A DNA stretch of 64,000 bases, taken from the NCBI RefSeq assembly GCF_007829955.1, contig NZ_VIWX01000008.1:1-64000 (forward strand), given 5' to 3'. Both the position numbers and the translations under genes were made by a program. Numbering within the stretch: position 1 is the first letter of the stretch; the number at the start of each line of letters is the position of its first letter. This DNA is from Saccharopolyspora dendranthemae (GTDB taxonomy: Bacteria > Actinomycetota > Actinomycetes > Mycobacteriales > Pseudonocardiaceae). Under the pieces are notes generated by a model, which had not been told where the DNA came from, did not search any database, and saw only the letters and a list, made by a program, of their open reading frames with translations. Of this stretch, positions 16,901-25,127 are shown piece after piece.

Positions 16901-18619
16901 CACCGCGATGGCCAGCGCCTCGTGCCCGGCCCAGCCGCCGCCGAGAGCGTCCTTGAGCTGCTCGGGAGTGGCCTTGCCCTTCTCCGCGAGCTCTTCGGCG
17001 GCCTGCAGGGCGCGGTCGGTGTCCTCGTGCCCCTGGTAGGACGACAGCAGCTCGCGCGCCTGCGCCAGCGCCGAGGGGAGCGACTCCTCGCGCAGCAGCC
17101 GGTGGACGAGCACCGCCAGCACGCCCGCGGGCAGGTGGGCGTTGGGCTGGGAGTGGGTCAGCGCGGCGGTGGCGGCCGCGAGCTCGAAGACCGAGCGCGG
17201 GTCGTCCGACCACAGCGCGACGGGGGCGGCGCGGACGACACCACCGCAGTCGTCGGAGTCGTTGATCGGCCGCTCGAACGTGCCGGGAGCGCCCACCGAG
17301 GCGAACTCGCGGAGCGCGCCGATGGAGCCGCTGTTGGGCGAGCGCACCGCGAACAGCTCGGACTGCTCGACCAGCCAGCCGTTGGCCTTGGGGTGCTTGG
17401 CGGCGAAAGGTCCGGCCGAGCGCATCCACGCGTAGCCCTGGGTGTGCAGCCAGCGCTGGTAGGCGAGCTGGAGAGCGGGCAGCGGGCCGCCGGAATCCCC
17501 GCTGCGGACCAGGCGGTGCGCGCGGATCAGGCCTTCCAGCGTGAACAGCGTGAGCTGGGTGTCGTCGGTGAACTCGCCCGGGTGCTCGCTGTTGCGGTCG
17601 TACTCGGTGACGCCGTCCTCGCCGAAACGGCTGCGGATCTGGTCGATCGGGTAGAACTCCACGGGTGCGCCCAGCGCGTCACCGATCGCCCCGGCCAGCA
17701 TCGAACCGAGGAACCTGCGACCGAACTCGGTCTCGGCGGGATCGGGCTGCTCCGGCTCGGCCGACGCCGTCGGTGCCGGTGCCGGTGCCGGCGGGACGGC
17801 CGGAGTCGCGGGGCCCACCGGGACGGGCGGCGCGGCGGCCGCCGGCGTCGCGGACGGCACGGCGTTGCCCGCGGGCGGCGACATCGGAGCCCCTGCGGGT
17901 GCCGAGACGGGCGTTCCCGTCGCCGGCGACACCGGGACGCCTGCGGGCATCGGCGGCATCGCCACGCCTGCGGGCGGGGACATCGGAACGCCCACGGCCT
18001 TCGGCGGGACCGTGGCGGCGACCTTGGCGAGGTCTTCGCCGGGCATCCGCGCCTTGACCGGGCTCGTGGGGTTGATCTGCAGGTCGATGCCGCTGAGCTG
18101 GTTGGTCGCCAGCTGCCGACCGGTCATGCGCTGCCAGGTCGTCCAGTTCGGCGGCAGGAAGCCCTCGGAGGTGAACACCTGGAGCTGACGGCGTCCCGAC
18201 TCGTGCTCCATCGTGAACAGGCCGGTTCCCTGCGGCTGCGCGAACAGGATCAGCTCGGAGTCGAGCATCGATGCCAGCAATGCCTGGCCCTGCGCGTAAC
18301 CGGTGGTGGTCAGCTGCAGCGCGCGCTCGACGTCGTTGGTCGGCGCGGGCAACCGCAGTGCCACCGGGGACGGCCGGTAGTTGGGGTTGGGGGAGAAGTC
18401 GTCGGTGATCTCGCCCTGTTCGTCGACGCGGTAGCCACCGATGAAGCCCCACGGCGGCACCTCGGCGCTGGGATCGGTGAAGATCGGGTCGACCACGTAC
18501 AGCCAGGTGTTGGGCTGCTTCTTGGCCTGGTCCCGCATAGCCGGTGTGATGACCGGTCGACTCGGCTGCTGCGTGTTCATCTCGCCCTGTTGTCCCTGAC
18601 TCCCTGTCCAGCCTTGCAT
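13913..18619 (-). CDS. SseB-like domain fused to three tandem ADP-ribosylglycohydrolase domains
   Basis: A 1568-residue protein. Residues 90-200 look SseB-like (LASMLDSELILFAQPQGTG). A Pro/Ala-rich linker follows (200-295), then ARH1 (300-645), an acidic linker, ARH2 (735-1065), a long Glu-rich linker with a helical DUF-like piece, and ARH3 (1235-1545). ARH1 has all metal-site motifs: GAIGDALGAPVE, T351-D352-D353-T354 and NHSGDSDST with D595 and D597. ARH2 is partly altered (S777-D-E-T; NHSGASDST lacking the first Asp). ARH3 has lost them (ATAYTQQ; THAGNSAAT). ARH enzymes remove ADP-ribose from proteins, so one active and two decayed copies are linked. No signal peptide or TM segment is seen, so it should be cytosolic. 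The first ATG is used; ATG at codon 14 (MNTQQPSRP) is an alternative. Confidence 0.85.
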   Translation of the reverse strand: MQGWTGSQGQQGEMNTQQPSRPVITPAMRDQAKKQPNTWLYVVDPIFTDPSAEVPPWGFIGGYRVDEQGEITDDFSPNPNYRPSPVALRLPAPTNDVERALQLTTTGYAQGQALLASMLDSELILFAQPQGTGLFTMEHESGRRQLQVFTSEGFLPPNWTTWQRMTGRQLATNQLSGIDLQINPTSPVKARMPGEDLAKVAATVPPKAVGVPMSPPAGVAMPPMPAGVPVSPATGTPVSAPAGAPMSPPAGNAVPSATPAAAAPPVPVGPATPAVPPAPAPAPTASAEPEQPDPAETEFGRRFLGSMLAGAIGDALGAPVEFYPIDQIRSRFGEDGVTEYDRNSEHPGEFTDDTQLTLFTLEGLIRAHRLVRSGDSGGPLPALQLAYQRWLHTQGYAWMRSAGPFAAKHPKANGWLVEQSELFAVRSPNSGSIGALREFASVGAPGTFERPINDSDDCGGVVRAAPVALWSDDPRSVFELAAATAALTHSQPNAHLPAGVLAVLVHRLLREESLPSALAQARELLSSYQGHEDTDRALQAAEELAEKGKATPEQLKDALGGGWAGHEALAIAVCAALSTDSIADALMIAVNHSGDSDSTAAICGNLVGARDGAAALPGVWLRDLRQREIVESLAKDGLVEFGGTPPAGDAWAKRYPASGDVSDLDFGSSLPRAETEEPKPADEAEEAPEPEEVAEPEVAAPQVESVVSPPESTAPPPPASPEDRRTQRILGMLLGAAAGDALGFPIEADSLAEIRAKYGDSGLIDYVDGHRPAGSISDETQLTAFTTEGLIRASTARRASGSADPGIHVQQAYQRWLHTQGVEWSETGGSPDEPDGWLIDQRELFDRRVRGMTTMQALRAYAGGHERGSLEKPPNDAADWGAVMRAAPTALWTDDPAETFRTGTRTALLTHGHASAYLPAGALALLVHQLLADRSLPQAVDRTLLELSEWDGHEETITALRKAVELAATGTPTPEQIEEAFGTAHSGAQVLAIAVCAALTHPESFPEALVLAANHSGASDSTASICGGIMGAAHTASAIPQHWQDKLELHETLEFLAADADLEFGPNPPSGQLWAARYPVAQEQPAEEERDDVAAAEEEPEPVEPEPVESEPEETAIAEAVVVEETAETPAEPEETESAAAEGAAGKDVSDDDGLSDEELRLLLAWRKFRDNDDANNNADLTQGLHKLLVEAFGEERAAQLVGEAGAEDAEIEDEVDAEGVDEEEEEQVRPSRRDRLAGCVLGTAAGDALGAPWMFSDLLTTLRENPDGVREHAELFGRFGAATAYTQQAAFVLAGLNGENPDRPSLVRASLRDWVRTQGGRPTPDGGGKLTDVEALRAQRFPDEATLTAVARWGDRGENPTPGNPPNDARNAAATARGAVVGFESTDPAEAIALGIGIGVLTHGHPDGYLPAAALAGLVSGLDAGRTLIDAVQAVLVELDRMEGAESTASGLRAAVEIATSGPVSPTVLESLGLGWQGPEALAIAVAAALSHPGSVSDAVSLAATHAGNSAATAAICGALMGTARGVEELPEEWVDQLELREVLERLLSEVDISEVESPEPVANSAG

Positions 18620-18844
18620 TGATCGCCCCCACAGCGACGGTCACTCGAACGCATGGGCCCAACGGGTGAACGATGTACGGTGAGCTGCCGGTTCCCCGTC
18701 CAGACGCCGCCATGCACTCTCTCATGACCTCATGGGGTGAATCGTAGTCTTTGAGTGAACAACTCTGCGTGAAGTGAGCTGTGCGGGTCCGGTGGATCAC
18801 ACGTTGGCCGTGCGGACGTCGGTTCAGTCGAGCGGGCCGGGAGC

Positions 18845-19069
18845 TCAGTCGGACAGCGCGGCGGCCATCAGGCAGCCCAGGCACGGCATCCCCGCAGGTC
18901 CGTCCAGGGCTTCGGCCTCGCCCGGGGCGATGCTGAAACCGCAGTAGGCGCGCAGGGTTTCAGGCAGCGGGTCAGCGCTGGGAACCGGGAAGAAGTGGCA
19001 GGACTTGTCCTGCTCGCTGCGCGCGAACTCAGGGCGCACCCGCGCGATCAGGTGCGGGATCGTGCTCAT
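18845..19069 (-). CDS. Small cysteine-containing conserved-type protein
   Basis: A 74-residue protein, MSTIPHLIARVRPEFARSEQ to the C-terminal MPCLGCLMAAALSD. It has Cys24, Cys43 and a C-x-x-C at 63-66, which could hold a metal or form a redox pair. ATG 19069 is taken as the start; the frame upstream is low-complexity Arg/Gly-rich sequence. I do not recognise the family. It stands alone between the multi-ARH gene and the CbiX gene, on the same strand as both. Confidence 0.6.
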   Translation of the reverse strand: MSTIPHLIARVRPEFARSEQDKSCHFFPVPSADPLPETLRAYCGFSIAPGEAEALDGPAGMPCLGCLMAAALSD

Positions 19070-19147
19070 CGGGTGGTGACCCCCTGCGCGCGCAACCCTG
19101 ACAACAACGGCACAGATCACATCATGACGACGCCGCCGCCGGGGTGA

Positions 19148-19177
19148 ACCCGGTTGGCGAATTCTCGCCAACCGGTT
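19148..19177. terminator. Perfect 13-bp hairpin downstream of the sulfate operon
   Basis: AACCGGTTGGCGA / TCGCCAACCGGTT with the loop ATTC, a perfect 13-bp stem. It lies about 75 bp past the stop of the last gene of the minus-strand cys operon and is the best candidate for its terminator. No U tract follows. Confidence 0.6.
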
Positions 19178-19251
19178 GCGCGCGAGACGAGTTCGCGGAG
19201 TGGTACTGGGTTCGCTCCGCGCTGCGGTGCCACCGCGACCTGGAACGACCC

Positions 19252-20007
19252 TCAGGCAAACGCGGGAATCGGTGCTTCGACGGTGGCCAGGTCGTAGCGG
19301 TGCAGCACTAGGTCGGCCACGGCCGGGTCGTCGGCCATCGGGCCCGCGATCAGCGGGGCGGTCGAGCACGCCTCGGCCTGCTCGGTGATCCGGTCCGGCA
19401 GCAGACCGGGGGCCAGGAACCAGGAGCCGACCGCGAACCGTCGCGCGCCGCGCGCCCGCAGCAGTTCCACCGCGGCCGGGACGTCCGGAGCCGCCGCGGC
19501 GGCGAAGGTGGCGACCGTGCCGGCCCAGGACGTGCGGGCCTGCCAGCGAGCGGCGACATCGGCGACCAGCCGGTTGGCGGGGGAGTGCGACGATCCCGCC
19601 CCCGCGAGCAGAACGCCGAGCTCCGGATCATCCGGGTCGACGCCCGCGGCCAGCAGGCGGCGCCACGCGGCGGCGTCCAGGCGCGGGTCGGGTCCGAGCA
19701 CGTCGCCGACGTGCACGCGCAGGTCCGGGTGCCGCTGGTGCGCTTCGGCGACGGCGGACGGGACGTCGACGCGGGCGTGGAAGGCGTGGCCGAGCAGCAG
19801 CGGCACGACCACGGCCTCCCGATGCCCGTCCGCGCGCACGGCGTCCAGGACGTCGCCCAGCAGCGGCTGGGACAGGTCCAGGAACGCCACGCGCACGTCG
19901 AGTTCCGGCCGCAGCGCGCGCACCGCGCCGAGCAGCCGGTGGATCGTCGCGGCCGAGCGCGGATCCCGGCTGCCGTGCGCGACGGCGACCAGGGGCGCGG
20001 TGGTCAT
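19252..20007 (-). CDS. CbiX/SirB-family sirohydrochlorin chelatase
   Basis: A 251-residue protein with duplicated class II chelatase halves. The N-terminal VAVAHGSRDPRSAATI holds the metal-binding His, and VVVPLLLGHAFHARVDVP holds a second conserved His. It probably inserts Fe2+ (siroheme) or Co2+ (cobalamin) into sirohydrochlorin. Its ATG overlaps the cysN TGA (ATGA), and the operon contains the siroheme enzyme sulfite reductase, so siroheme production is the better reading. A mycobacterial homologue sits beside the sulfite reductase gene (Rv2393). Confidence 0.85.
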   Translation of the reverse strand: MTTAPLVAVAHGSRDPRSAATIHRLLGAVRALRPELDVRVAFLDLSQPLLGDVLDAVRADGHREAVVVPLLLGHAFHARVDVPSAVAEAHQRHPDLRVHVGDVLGPDPRLDAAAWRRLLAAGVDPDDPELGVLLAGAGSSHSPANRLVADVAARWQARTSWAGTVATFAAAAAPDVPAAVELLRARGARRFAVGSWFLAPGLLPDRITEQAEACSTAPLIAGPMADDPAVADLVLHRYDLATVEAPIPAFA

Positions 20008-21347
20008 CGCGCTGCTTCGCCGAACGGGGTCAGCGGGACACCGATCAGACCGGCGGCCAGCGTGGTGCCGTCGGACGGGTCGATCACCAGGAACGATCCG
20101 TTGCGCCGGCTGTCCGAGTAGTCGTCGACCGGCAGCGGCTCGGAGGTGCGCAGCTGCACCCGGCCGATCTCGTTGAGCTGCAACGAGTCCGGAGCGGCCA
20201 CGCTGGTCAGCTGCTGCTCGTCGAACCGGGCGGACAGCTCGGTGACCATCGCCTGCACGGTGCGGGCGCCGTGCTTGACGAGCACCTTCGCGCCCGGGTT
20301 CAGCGCCTTCTCCGCCAGCCAGCAGACCGTGGCGTCGAGCTCGTCGGTCAGGCGGGGAGCGGTGTCGGCCGCGGCGATCAGGTCGCCGCGCGAGATGTCG
20401 ACGTCGTCCTCCAGCAGCAGCGTCACCGAGTGGCCCGCGGCGGCCTCGGCCCGCTCACCGTCGGCGGTGTCCACCTTGGACACCTTGGTGCGCACCCCGG
20501 CGGGCAGCACCACGACGTCGTCCCCGGCACGCACCACACCGGCGCCGACCTGGCCCGCGTAACCGCGGTAGTCCGGGTGCTCCGCGGTGCGCGGGCGGAT
20601 CACGTACTGCACCGGCATCCGGAACGGCACGTCGTGCGGGTCCGGCGCGACCGGCACGTTCTCCAGGTGCTCCAGCAGCGACGGGCCGGAGTACCACGGC
20701 GTGTTCTGCGAGCGCTCCACCACGTTGTCGCCCAGCAGGGCCGACACCGGGATGGTCACCACGGCGTCGTCGGCGTAGCCGAGCGCCTCGGCGTGGGTGG
20801 CGAACTCCTCGGCGATGCGGGTGAAGGTCGCCTCGTCGAAGTCCACCATGTCGATCTTGTTCACCGCGAGCACCAGCTGCGGCACGCCCAGCAGCGCGAG
20901 CACGGCCGCGTGCCGCCGGGTCTGCTCGACCACGCCGTTGCGCGCGTCGACCAGCAGTACCGCCAGCTGCGCGGTCGACGCACCGGTCACGGTGTTGCGG
21001 GTGTACTGCACGTGACCCGGGGTGTCGGCGAGCACGAAGGTCCGCTTCGGCGTGGCGAAGTAGCGGTAGGCCACGTCGATGGTGATGCCCTGCTCGCGCT
21101 CCGCGCGCAGGCCGTCGACCAGCAGCGACAGGTCGGGCGTGGCCAGCCCGCGGTCCGCGCTCGCCCGGTGCACCGCGTCGAGCTGGTCGGCCAGCACGGA
21201 CTTGGTGTCGTGCAGCAGCCGCCCCACCAGGGTGGACTTGCCGTCGTCGACGGAGCCGGCGGTGGCCAGTCGCAGCAGGTCGGTGTTCACCGGCAGGGTC
21301 ACCTCGGTGCCGCTGTCCGGTGCGGTGCGAGTCGTGGTCTCGGTCAT
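20004..21347 (-). CDS. cysN: Sulfate adenylyltransferase, GTPase subunit
   Basis: A 447-residue EF-Tu-like GTPase that drives sulfate activation to APS with CysD. G1 is GSVDDGKSTLVGRLL, G3 is LADTPGHVQYTRN and G4 is VNKIDMVDF, followed by beta-barrel domains. It ends after the barrels (GVPLTPFGEAAR) with no fused APS kinase (CysC) domain. That agrees with the APS-type reductase encoded upstream, so the pathway does not need PAPS. ATG 21347 opens MTETTTRTAPDSGTEV, 56 bp after cysD. Confidence 0.95.
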   Translation of the reverse strand: MTETTTRTAPDSGTEVTLPVNTDLLRLATAGSVDDGKSTLVGRLLHDTKSVLADQLDAVHRASADRGLATPDLSLLVDGLRAEREQGITIDVAYRYFATPKRTFVLADTPGHVQYTRNTVTGASTAQLAVLLVDARNGVVEQTRRHAAVLALLGVPQLVLAVNKIDMVDFDEATFTRIAEEFATHAEALGYADDAVVTIPVSALLGDNVVERSQNTPWYSGPSLLEHLENVPVAPDPHDVPFRMPVQYVIRPRTAEHPDYRGYAGQVGAGVVRAGDDVVVLPAGVRTKVSKVDTADGERAEAAAGHSVTLLLEDDVDISRGDLIAAADTAPRLTDELDATVCWLAEKALNPGAKVLVKHGARTVQAMVTELSARFDEQQLTSVAAPDSLQLNEIGRVQLRTSEPLPVDDYSDSRRNGSFLVIDPSDGTTLAAGLIGVPLTPFGEAAR

Positions 21348-21403
21348 TGTCTGCAAACCCATTCCTGGTGGCAGTGGCGAAGAAGAGGTCGGGGCGGGAC
21401 GGA

Positions 21404-22330
21404 TCAGAAGTAGCCTTCGCGCTTCCGGTCCTCCATCGCGGCTTCGCTGATCCGGTCGTCCGCTCGGGTGGCGCCGCGCTCGGTGAGGCGGCTGGCCGCG
21501 ACCTCGGCGATCACGTCGTCCACGGTGTAGGCCTCGGACTCGACCGCGCCGGTGCAGGAACCGTCGCCGACCGTGCGGTAGCGCACCGTCTTGGACTCCG
21601 GGGTCTCGCCTTCGCGCGCACCGCCCCACGGGCCGGAGGTCAGCCACATGCCGTCGCGCTGGTAGACCTCGCGGCGGTGGGCGTAGTAGATCTCCGGGAG
21701 CTCGATCTTCTCCCGCTGGATGTAGCGCCAGATGTCGAGCTCGGTCCAGTTCGACAGCGGGAACACGCGCACGTGCTCGCCCGGCCGGTGCTTGCCGTTG
21801 TAGAGGTTCCACAGCTCCGGGCGCTGCCGGCGCGGGTCCCACTGGCCGAAGGCGTTGCGCAGGCTGAAGATGCGCTCCTTGGCGCGGGCCCGCTCCTCGT
21901 CGCGGCGGCCGCCGCCGAAGACCGCGTCGAACTTGTTGTCACCGATGGCGTCGAGCAGCGGCTGGGTCTGCAGCGGGTTGCGGACGCCGTCGGGGCGCTC
22001 CTGCAGCCGGCCGTCGTCGAGGTAGTCCTGCACCTGCGCCACGACCAGGCGCATCTGGTGCTTGTCGACGATGTCGTCGCGGAAGTCCAGCACCTCGGGG
22101 AAGTTGTGCCCGGTGTCGACGTGCAGCAGCGGGAACGGCACCGGGGCCGGCCAGAACGCCTTGATCGCCAGGTGCACCAGCACCGTGGAGTCCTTGCCGC
22201 CGGAGAAGAGGATCACCGGGCGGTCGAACTCGCCGGCCACCTCGCGGAAGATGTGGATCGCCTCGGACTCCAGCGCGGCCAGGTTGTCCACCTGCGGCGG
22301 CGCCGACACCTCGGTGTCTGCTGTGGTCAT
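21404..22330 (-). CDS. cysD: Sulfate adenylyltransferase subunit 2
   Basis: A 308-residue ATP sulfurylase of the PP-loop family. The nucleotide motif SGGKDSTVL is near residues 43-51, followed by HVDTGHNFPEVLDFRD, GGRRDEERARAKERIFS and the typical C-terminal AAMEDRKREGYF. With CysN it converts sulfate and ATP to APS. It lies between cysH and cysN in the cys operon, and its length is normal. Confidence 0.96.
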   Translation of the reverse strand: MTTADTEVSAPPQVDNLAALESEAIHIFREVAGEFDRPVILFSGGKDSTVLVHLAIKAFWPAPVPFPLLHVDTGHNFPEVLDFRDDIVDKHQMRLVVAQVQDYLDDGRLQERPDGVRNPLQTQPLLDAIGDNKFDAVFGGGRRDEERARAKERIFSLRNAFGQWDPRRQRPELWNLYNGKHRPGEHVRVFPLSNWTELDIWRYIQREKIELPEIYYAHRREVYQRDGMWLTSGPWGGAREGETPESKTVRYRTVGDGSCTGAVESEAYTVDDVIAEVAASRLTERGATRADDRISEAAMEDRKREGYF

Positions 22331-22395
22331 TACCCCTCCGTCGTCTCCCGGACACCCGCACCCGGGTCAAGTCGTGCTCGTGCGGCTGCAGGAAC

Positions 22396-23124
22396 TCAGC
22401 CGTGCAGACCGCATTCGGTCTTGGAGCTGCCCGCCCAGCGGCCGCTGCGCGGGTCCTCGCCCGGCAGCGGTTTGGCCGTGCAGGGCTGGCATCCGATGGA
22501 CGGATAGCCCGCTGGGACCAGCGGGTTGACCAGCACTCCGTTGTCGTCGATGTAGCGCTGCATCTGCTCGTCGGACCACGCCGCGAGCGGGTTGATCTTC
22601 ACCAGCCCGTTGCGGTCGTCCCAGGTCAGGACCGGGGTGTTGGCGCGAGTCGGCGCCTCCACCCGGCGCACGCCGGTCACCCAGCCCTCGTAGCGGGCCA
22701 GGGTGTTGCGCAGCGGGACGACCTTGCGCAGGAAGCAGCAGCGCTGAGGGTCGCGATCGTGGAGCTGCGGACCTTCGGCGGCGTCCTGCTCGGCCACGGT
22801 CTGCTCGGGGAGCGCGTTGACGATGTTCACGTCGTAGACCTGCTCGACCGCGTCGCGCGTGCCGATGGTCTCGGCGAAGTGGTAGCCGGTCTCCAGGAAC
22901 AGGATCTCCACGCCCGGCATCGCCTTGGCGGCGAGGTCGACCAGCACGGCGTCCTGCATGTTGGAGGCCACGATGAGCTTGCCGTCGCCGAAGTTCTCGG
23001 CGGCCCAGCGCAGCGCCTCCTCGGCGGTCGCCTCGGCCAGCTCCGGTGCGGCCTTCTCGACCAGGGCCTTGAGCTCGGCGTCGCTGCGCCGCGTTCCGAT
23101 CTGCGTGGTGGTTTCGGCGGTCAT
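22396..23124 (-). CDS. cysH: Adenylylsulfate (APS) reductase, thioredoxin-dependent
   Basis: A 242-residue PP-loop reductase that makes sulfite from APS. Four cysteines bind a [4Fe-4S] cluster: C129-C130 (QRCCFLRK) and C212-x-x-C215 (GCQPC). This cluster marks APS rather than PAPS specificity. The catalytic cysteine is C238 in the C-terminal KTECGLHG. The ATG shares its A with the TGA of the preceding 51-residue gene (TGATG), suggesting translational coupling. Confidence 0.95.
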   Translation of the reverse strand: MTAETTTQIGTRRSDAELKALVEKAAPELAEATAEEALRWAAENFGDGKLIVASNMQDAVLVDLAAKAMPGVEILFLETGYHFAETIGTRDAVEQVYDVNIVNALPEQTVAEQDAAEGPQLHDRDPQRCCFLRKVVPLRNTLARYEGWVTGVRRVEAPTRANTPVLTWDDRNGLVKINPLAAWSDEQMQRYIDDNGVLVNPLVPAGYPSIGCQPCTAKPLPGEDPRSGRWAGSSKTECGLHG

Positions 23125-23279
23125 CAGTCCTCATCCCCTCCCAGAGCCAGTCCGACCAGCCGCACGGTGAAGACCCGCAGGCAGGCGTGGCACTTCCAGG
23201 CCCCGGAGGGTTCTTCCTCCGGGGTGAGCTCCTCGTCACCGCAGTACGGGCAGCACTGCGGCACCACCCGCTCGCTCAC
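23124..23279 (-). CDS. 51-residue zinc-ribbon-like protein in the sulfate assimilation operon
   Basis: A short gene joined tightly to both neighbours: its GTG overlaps the sulfite reductase TGA (GTGA), and its TGA overlaps the cysH ATG. The protein has cysteines at 9, 10, 13, 30 and 33 (PQCCPYCG and WKCHACLRV), spaced like a C-x-x-C...C-x-x-C zinc ribbon or rubredoxin-type site. It may bind zinc or iron, or act as a small partner of the reductases. The function is unknown; the operon position and strict coupling argue that it is a real gene. Confidence 0.8.
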   Translation of the reverse strand: MSERVVPQCCPYCGDEELTPEEEPSGAWKCHACLRVFTVRLVGLALGGDED

Positions 23280-24973
23280 TTGAGGTCGTCCTCTTCGGCG
23301 CGGGCGACCCACTGCGCGAACCGCTCGCCGGTCTCGCGCTGGTCGAGGTAGTTGCGCACGAGCCGCTCCACGTAGGGGCCGACCTCGGTGGAGATGACCT
23401 TGTGGCCGCGGATCTTCCGGCCGAACCCGGTGTCGATGGCCAGGCCACCGCCCAGGTGCACCTGGAAGCCCTCGACCTGGTTGCCGTTGCCGTCCGGGAC
23501 CATCTGGCCCTTCAGGCCGATGTCGGCGACCTGGGTGCGGGCGCAGGCGTTCGGGCAGCCGTTGAGGTTGATCGTCACCGGGTCGCTCACGCCCGCCTGG
23601 ACGTCGGCGAGCCGCTTCTCCAACTCGGTGACCAGGTCGATGGCCCGCTGCTTGGTCTCGACGATGGCGAGCTTGCAGAACTCGATGCCGGTGCAGGCCA
23701 TCACGCCCCGCCGCCACGGCGACGGGTCGGCGTGCAGGCCCAGCTCGGCGAGATCCGCGGTCAGACCATCCACATCGGACTCGGCCACGTCGAGCACCAG
23801 CAGGTTCTGCTCCACGGTGGTGCGCACCCGCTGCGAACCGACGCGCTCGGCGGCCTTCGCGACCTCCATCAGCGTCGAGCCGCTGACCCGGCCCGCTGCG
23901 CTCTTGACGCCCACGTAGCGGTTGCCGTCGACCTGCTGGTGCACGCCGAGGTGGTCGCGGTGGCCCGAGGGGGTTTCCGGAGCGGGGCCGTCGAGCAGCT
24001 TGCGGCCCAGGTACTCGTCCTCCAGCACCTGGCGGAACTTCTCCGCGCCCCAGTCGGTGACCAGGTACTTGAGGCGGGCCCGGTTGCGCAGCCGGCGGTA
24101 GCCGTAGTCGCGGAAGATCTGCACGACCCCGTGCCAGACCTCGGCGGCCTCCTCCTGCGGAACCCAGGCGCCCAGCCGCACGGCCAGCTTCGGGTTGGTC
24201 GACAGGCCACCGCCGACCCACAGGTCGTAGCCCGGGCCGTGCTCCGGGTGGACCACGCCGACCAGCGAGATGTCGTTGATCTCCGGGACGGTGTCCCAGC
24301 GCGGGGAACCGGAGATGGCGGTCTTGAACTTGCGCGGGAGGTTCGACAGCGACCGGTCACCGATGTAGCGCTCGGTGATCTCGGCGATGGCCGGGGTGGC
24401 GTCGATGATCTCGTCGGCGGCGATGCCCGCCACCGGGGAACCGAGCACCACGCGCGGGCAGTCGCCGCAGGCCTCGGTCGTCGACAGCCCGACGCTCTCC
24501 AGCTTCTCCCAGATCGTCGGGACGTCCTCGACCCGGATCCAGTGCAGCTGGACGTTCTGCCGGTCGGTGATGTCAGCGGTGTCGCGGGCGTAGGTCTGCG
24601 ACACCTCGCCGATGACGCGCAGCTGCTCGGTGGTCAGCGCACCGCCATCGATGCGCACCCGCATCATGAAGTAGCTGTCGTCGAGCTCTTCCGGCTCGAT
24701 CGTGCCGGTGCGCGCACCCGGGATGCCCGGCGCGCGCTGCGTGTACAGACCCCACCAGCGGAAGCGGCCGCGCAGGTCGCCGGGGTCGATCGAGTCGAAA
24801 CCCCCGTGGGCGTAGATGTTCTCGATCCGCGCACGCACGTTGAGCGGGTTGTCGTCCTTCTTGGAGCGCTCGTTGGCGTTGAGCGGTTCGCGGTAACCGA
24901 GCGCCCACTGGCCTTCGCCGCGACCCTTGCGCTTGCGGGCGGGACGAGCAGGCGATTCCGTCGGGGGAACCAT
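23276..24973 (-). CDS. sir: Assimilatory sulfite reductase (ferredoxin-dependent)
   Basis: A 565-residue nitrite/sulfite reductase with siroheme and a [4Fe-4S] cluster, reducing sulfite to sulfide. Two half-domains are visible. DITDRQNVQLHWIRVEDVP and TEACGDCPRVVLG lie in the first; MACTGIEFCKLA (C-x5-C) and NLNGCPNACARTQ (C-x3-C) provide the cluster and siroheme cysteines. The ACGDCPR cysteine corresponds to the one that forms a Tyr-Cys crosslink in mycobacterial SirA/NirA. Operon context with cysH, cysD and cysN supports sulfite over nitrite. ATG 24973 has GGAGG upstream. First gene of the minus-strand cys operon. Confidence 0.93.
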   Translation of the reverse strand: MVPPTESPARPARKRKGRGEGQWALGYREPLNANERSKKDDNPLNVRARIENIYAHGGFDSIDPGDLRGRFRWWGLYTQRAPGIPGARTGTIEPEELDDSYFMMRVRIDGGALTTEQLRVIGEVSQTYARDTADITDRQNVQLHWIRVEDVPTIWEKLESVGLSTTEACGDCPRVVLGSPVAGIAADEIIDATPAIAEITERYIGDRSLSNLPRKFKTAISGSPRWDTVPEINDISLVGVVHPEHGPGYDLWVGGGLSTNPKLAVRLGAWVPQEEAAEVWHGVVQIFRDYGYRRLRNRARLKYLVTDWGAEKFRQVLEDEYLGRKLLDGPAPETPSGHRDHLGVHQQVDGNRYVGVKSAAGRVSGSTLMEVAKAAERVGSQRVRTTVEQNLLVLDVAESDVDGLTADLAELGLHADPSPWRRGVMACTGIEFCKLAIVETKQRAIDLVTELEKRLADVQAGVSDPVTINLNGCPNACARTQVADIGLKGQMVPDGNGNQVEGFQVHLGGGLAIDTGFGRKIRGHKVISTEVGPYVERLVRNYLDQRETGERFAQWVARAEEDDLK

Positions 24974-25127
24974 GTCCGCGACCTCCGGGACTTTCAGGCG
25001 CGAAACCCCCGCGTGGAAGTACCGTCGGCGTGACGGCTCTCACTCCTCGGAGGCCCGCGCCGACTGGACAAGACAAAAAGACGGCGGGGGATCAGACCGT
25101 GCCGAGGCAGAGCGCGCTGGCCACCCG

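Noticed and set aside
13499..18622. A 1707-codon open frame on the plus strand opposite the multi-ARH gene
   Set aside because: It is Arg/Gly-rich, low-complexity and has no recognisable domain, as expected for the antisense frame of a high-G+C gene; the minus-strand frame has clear ARH motifs.
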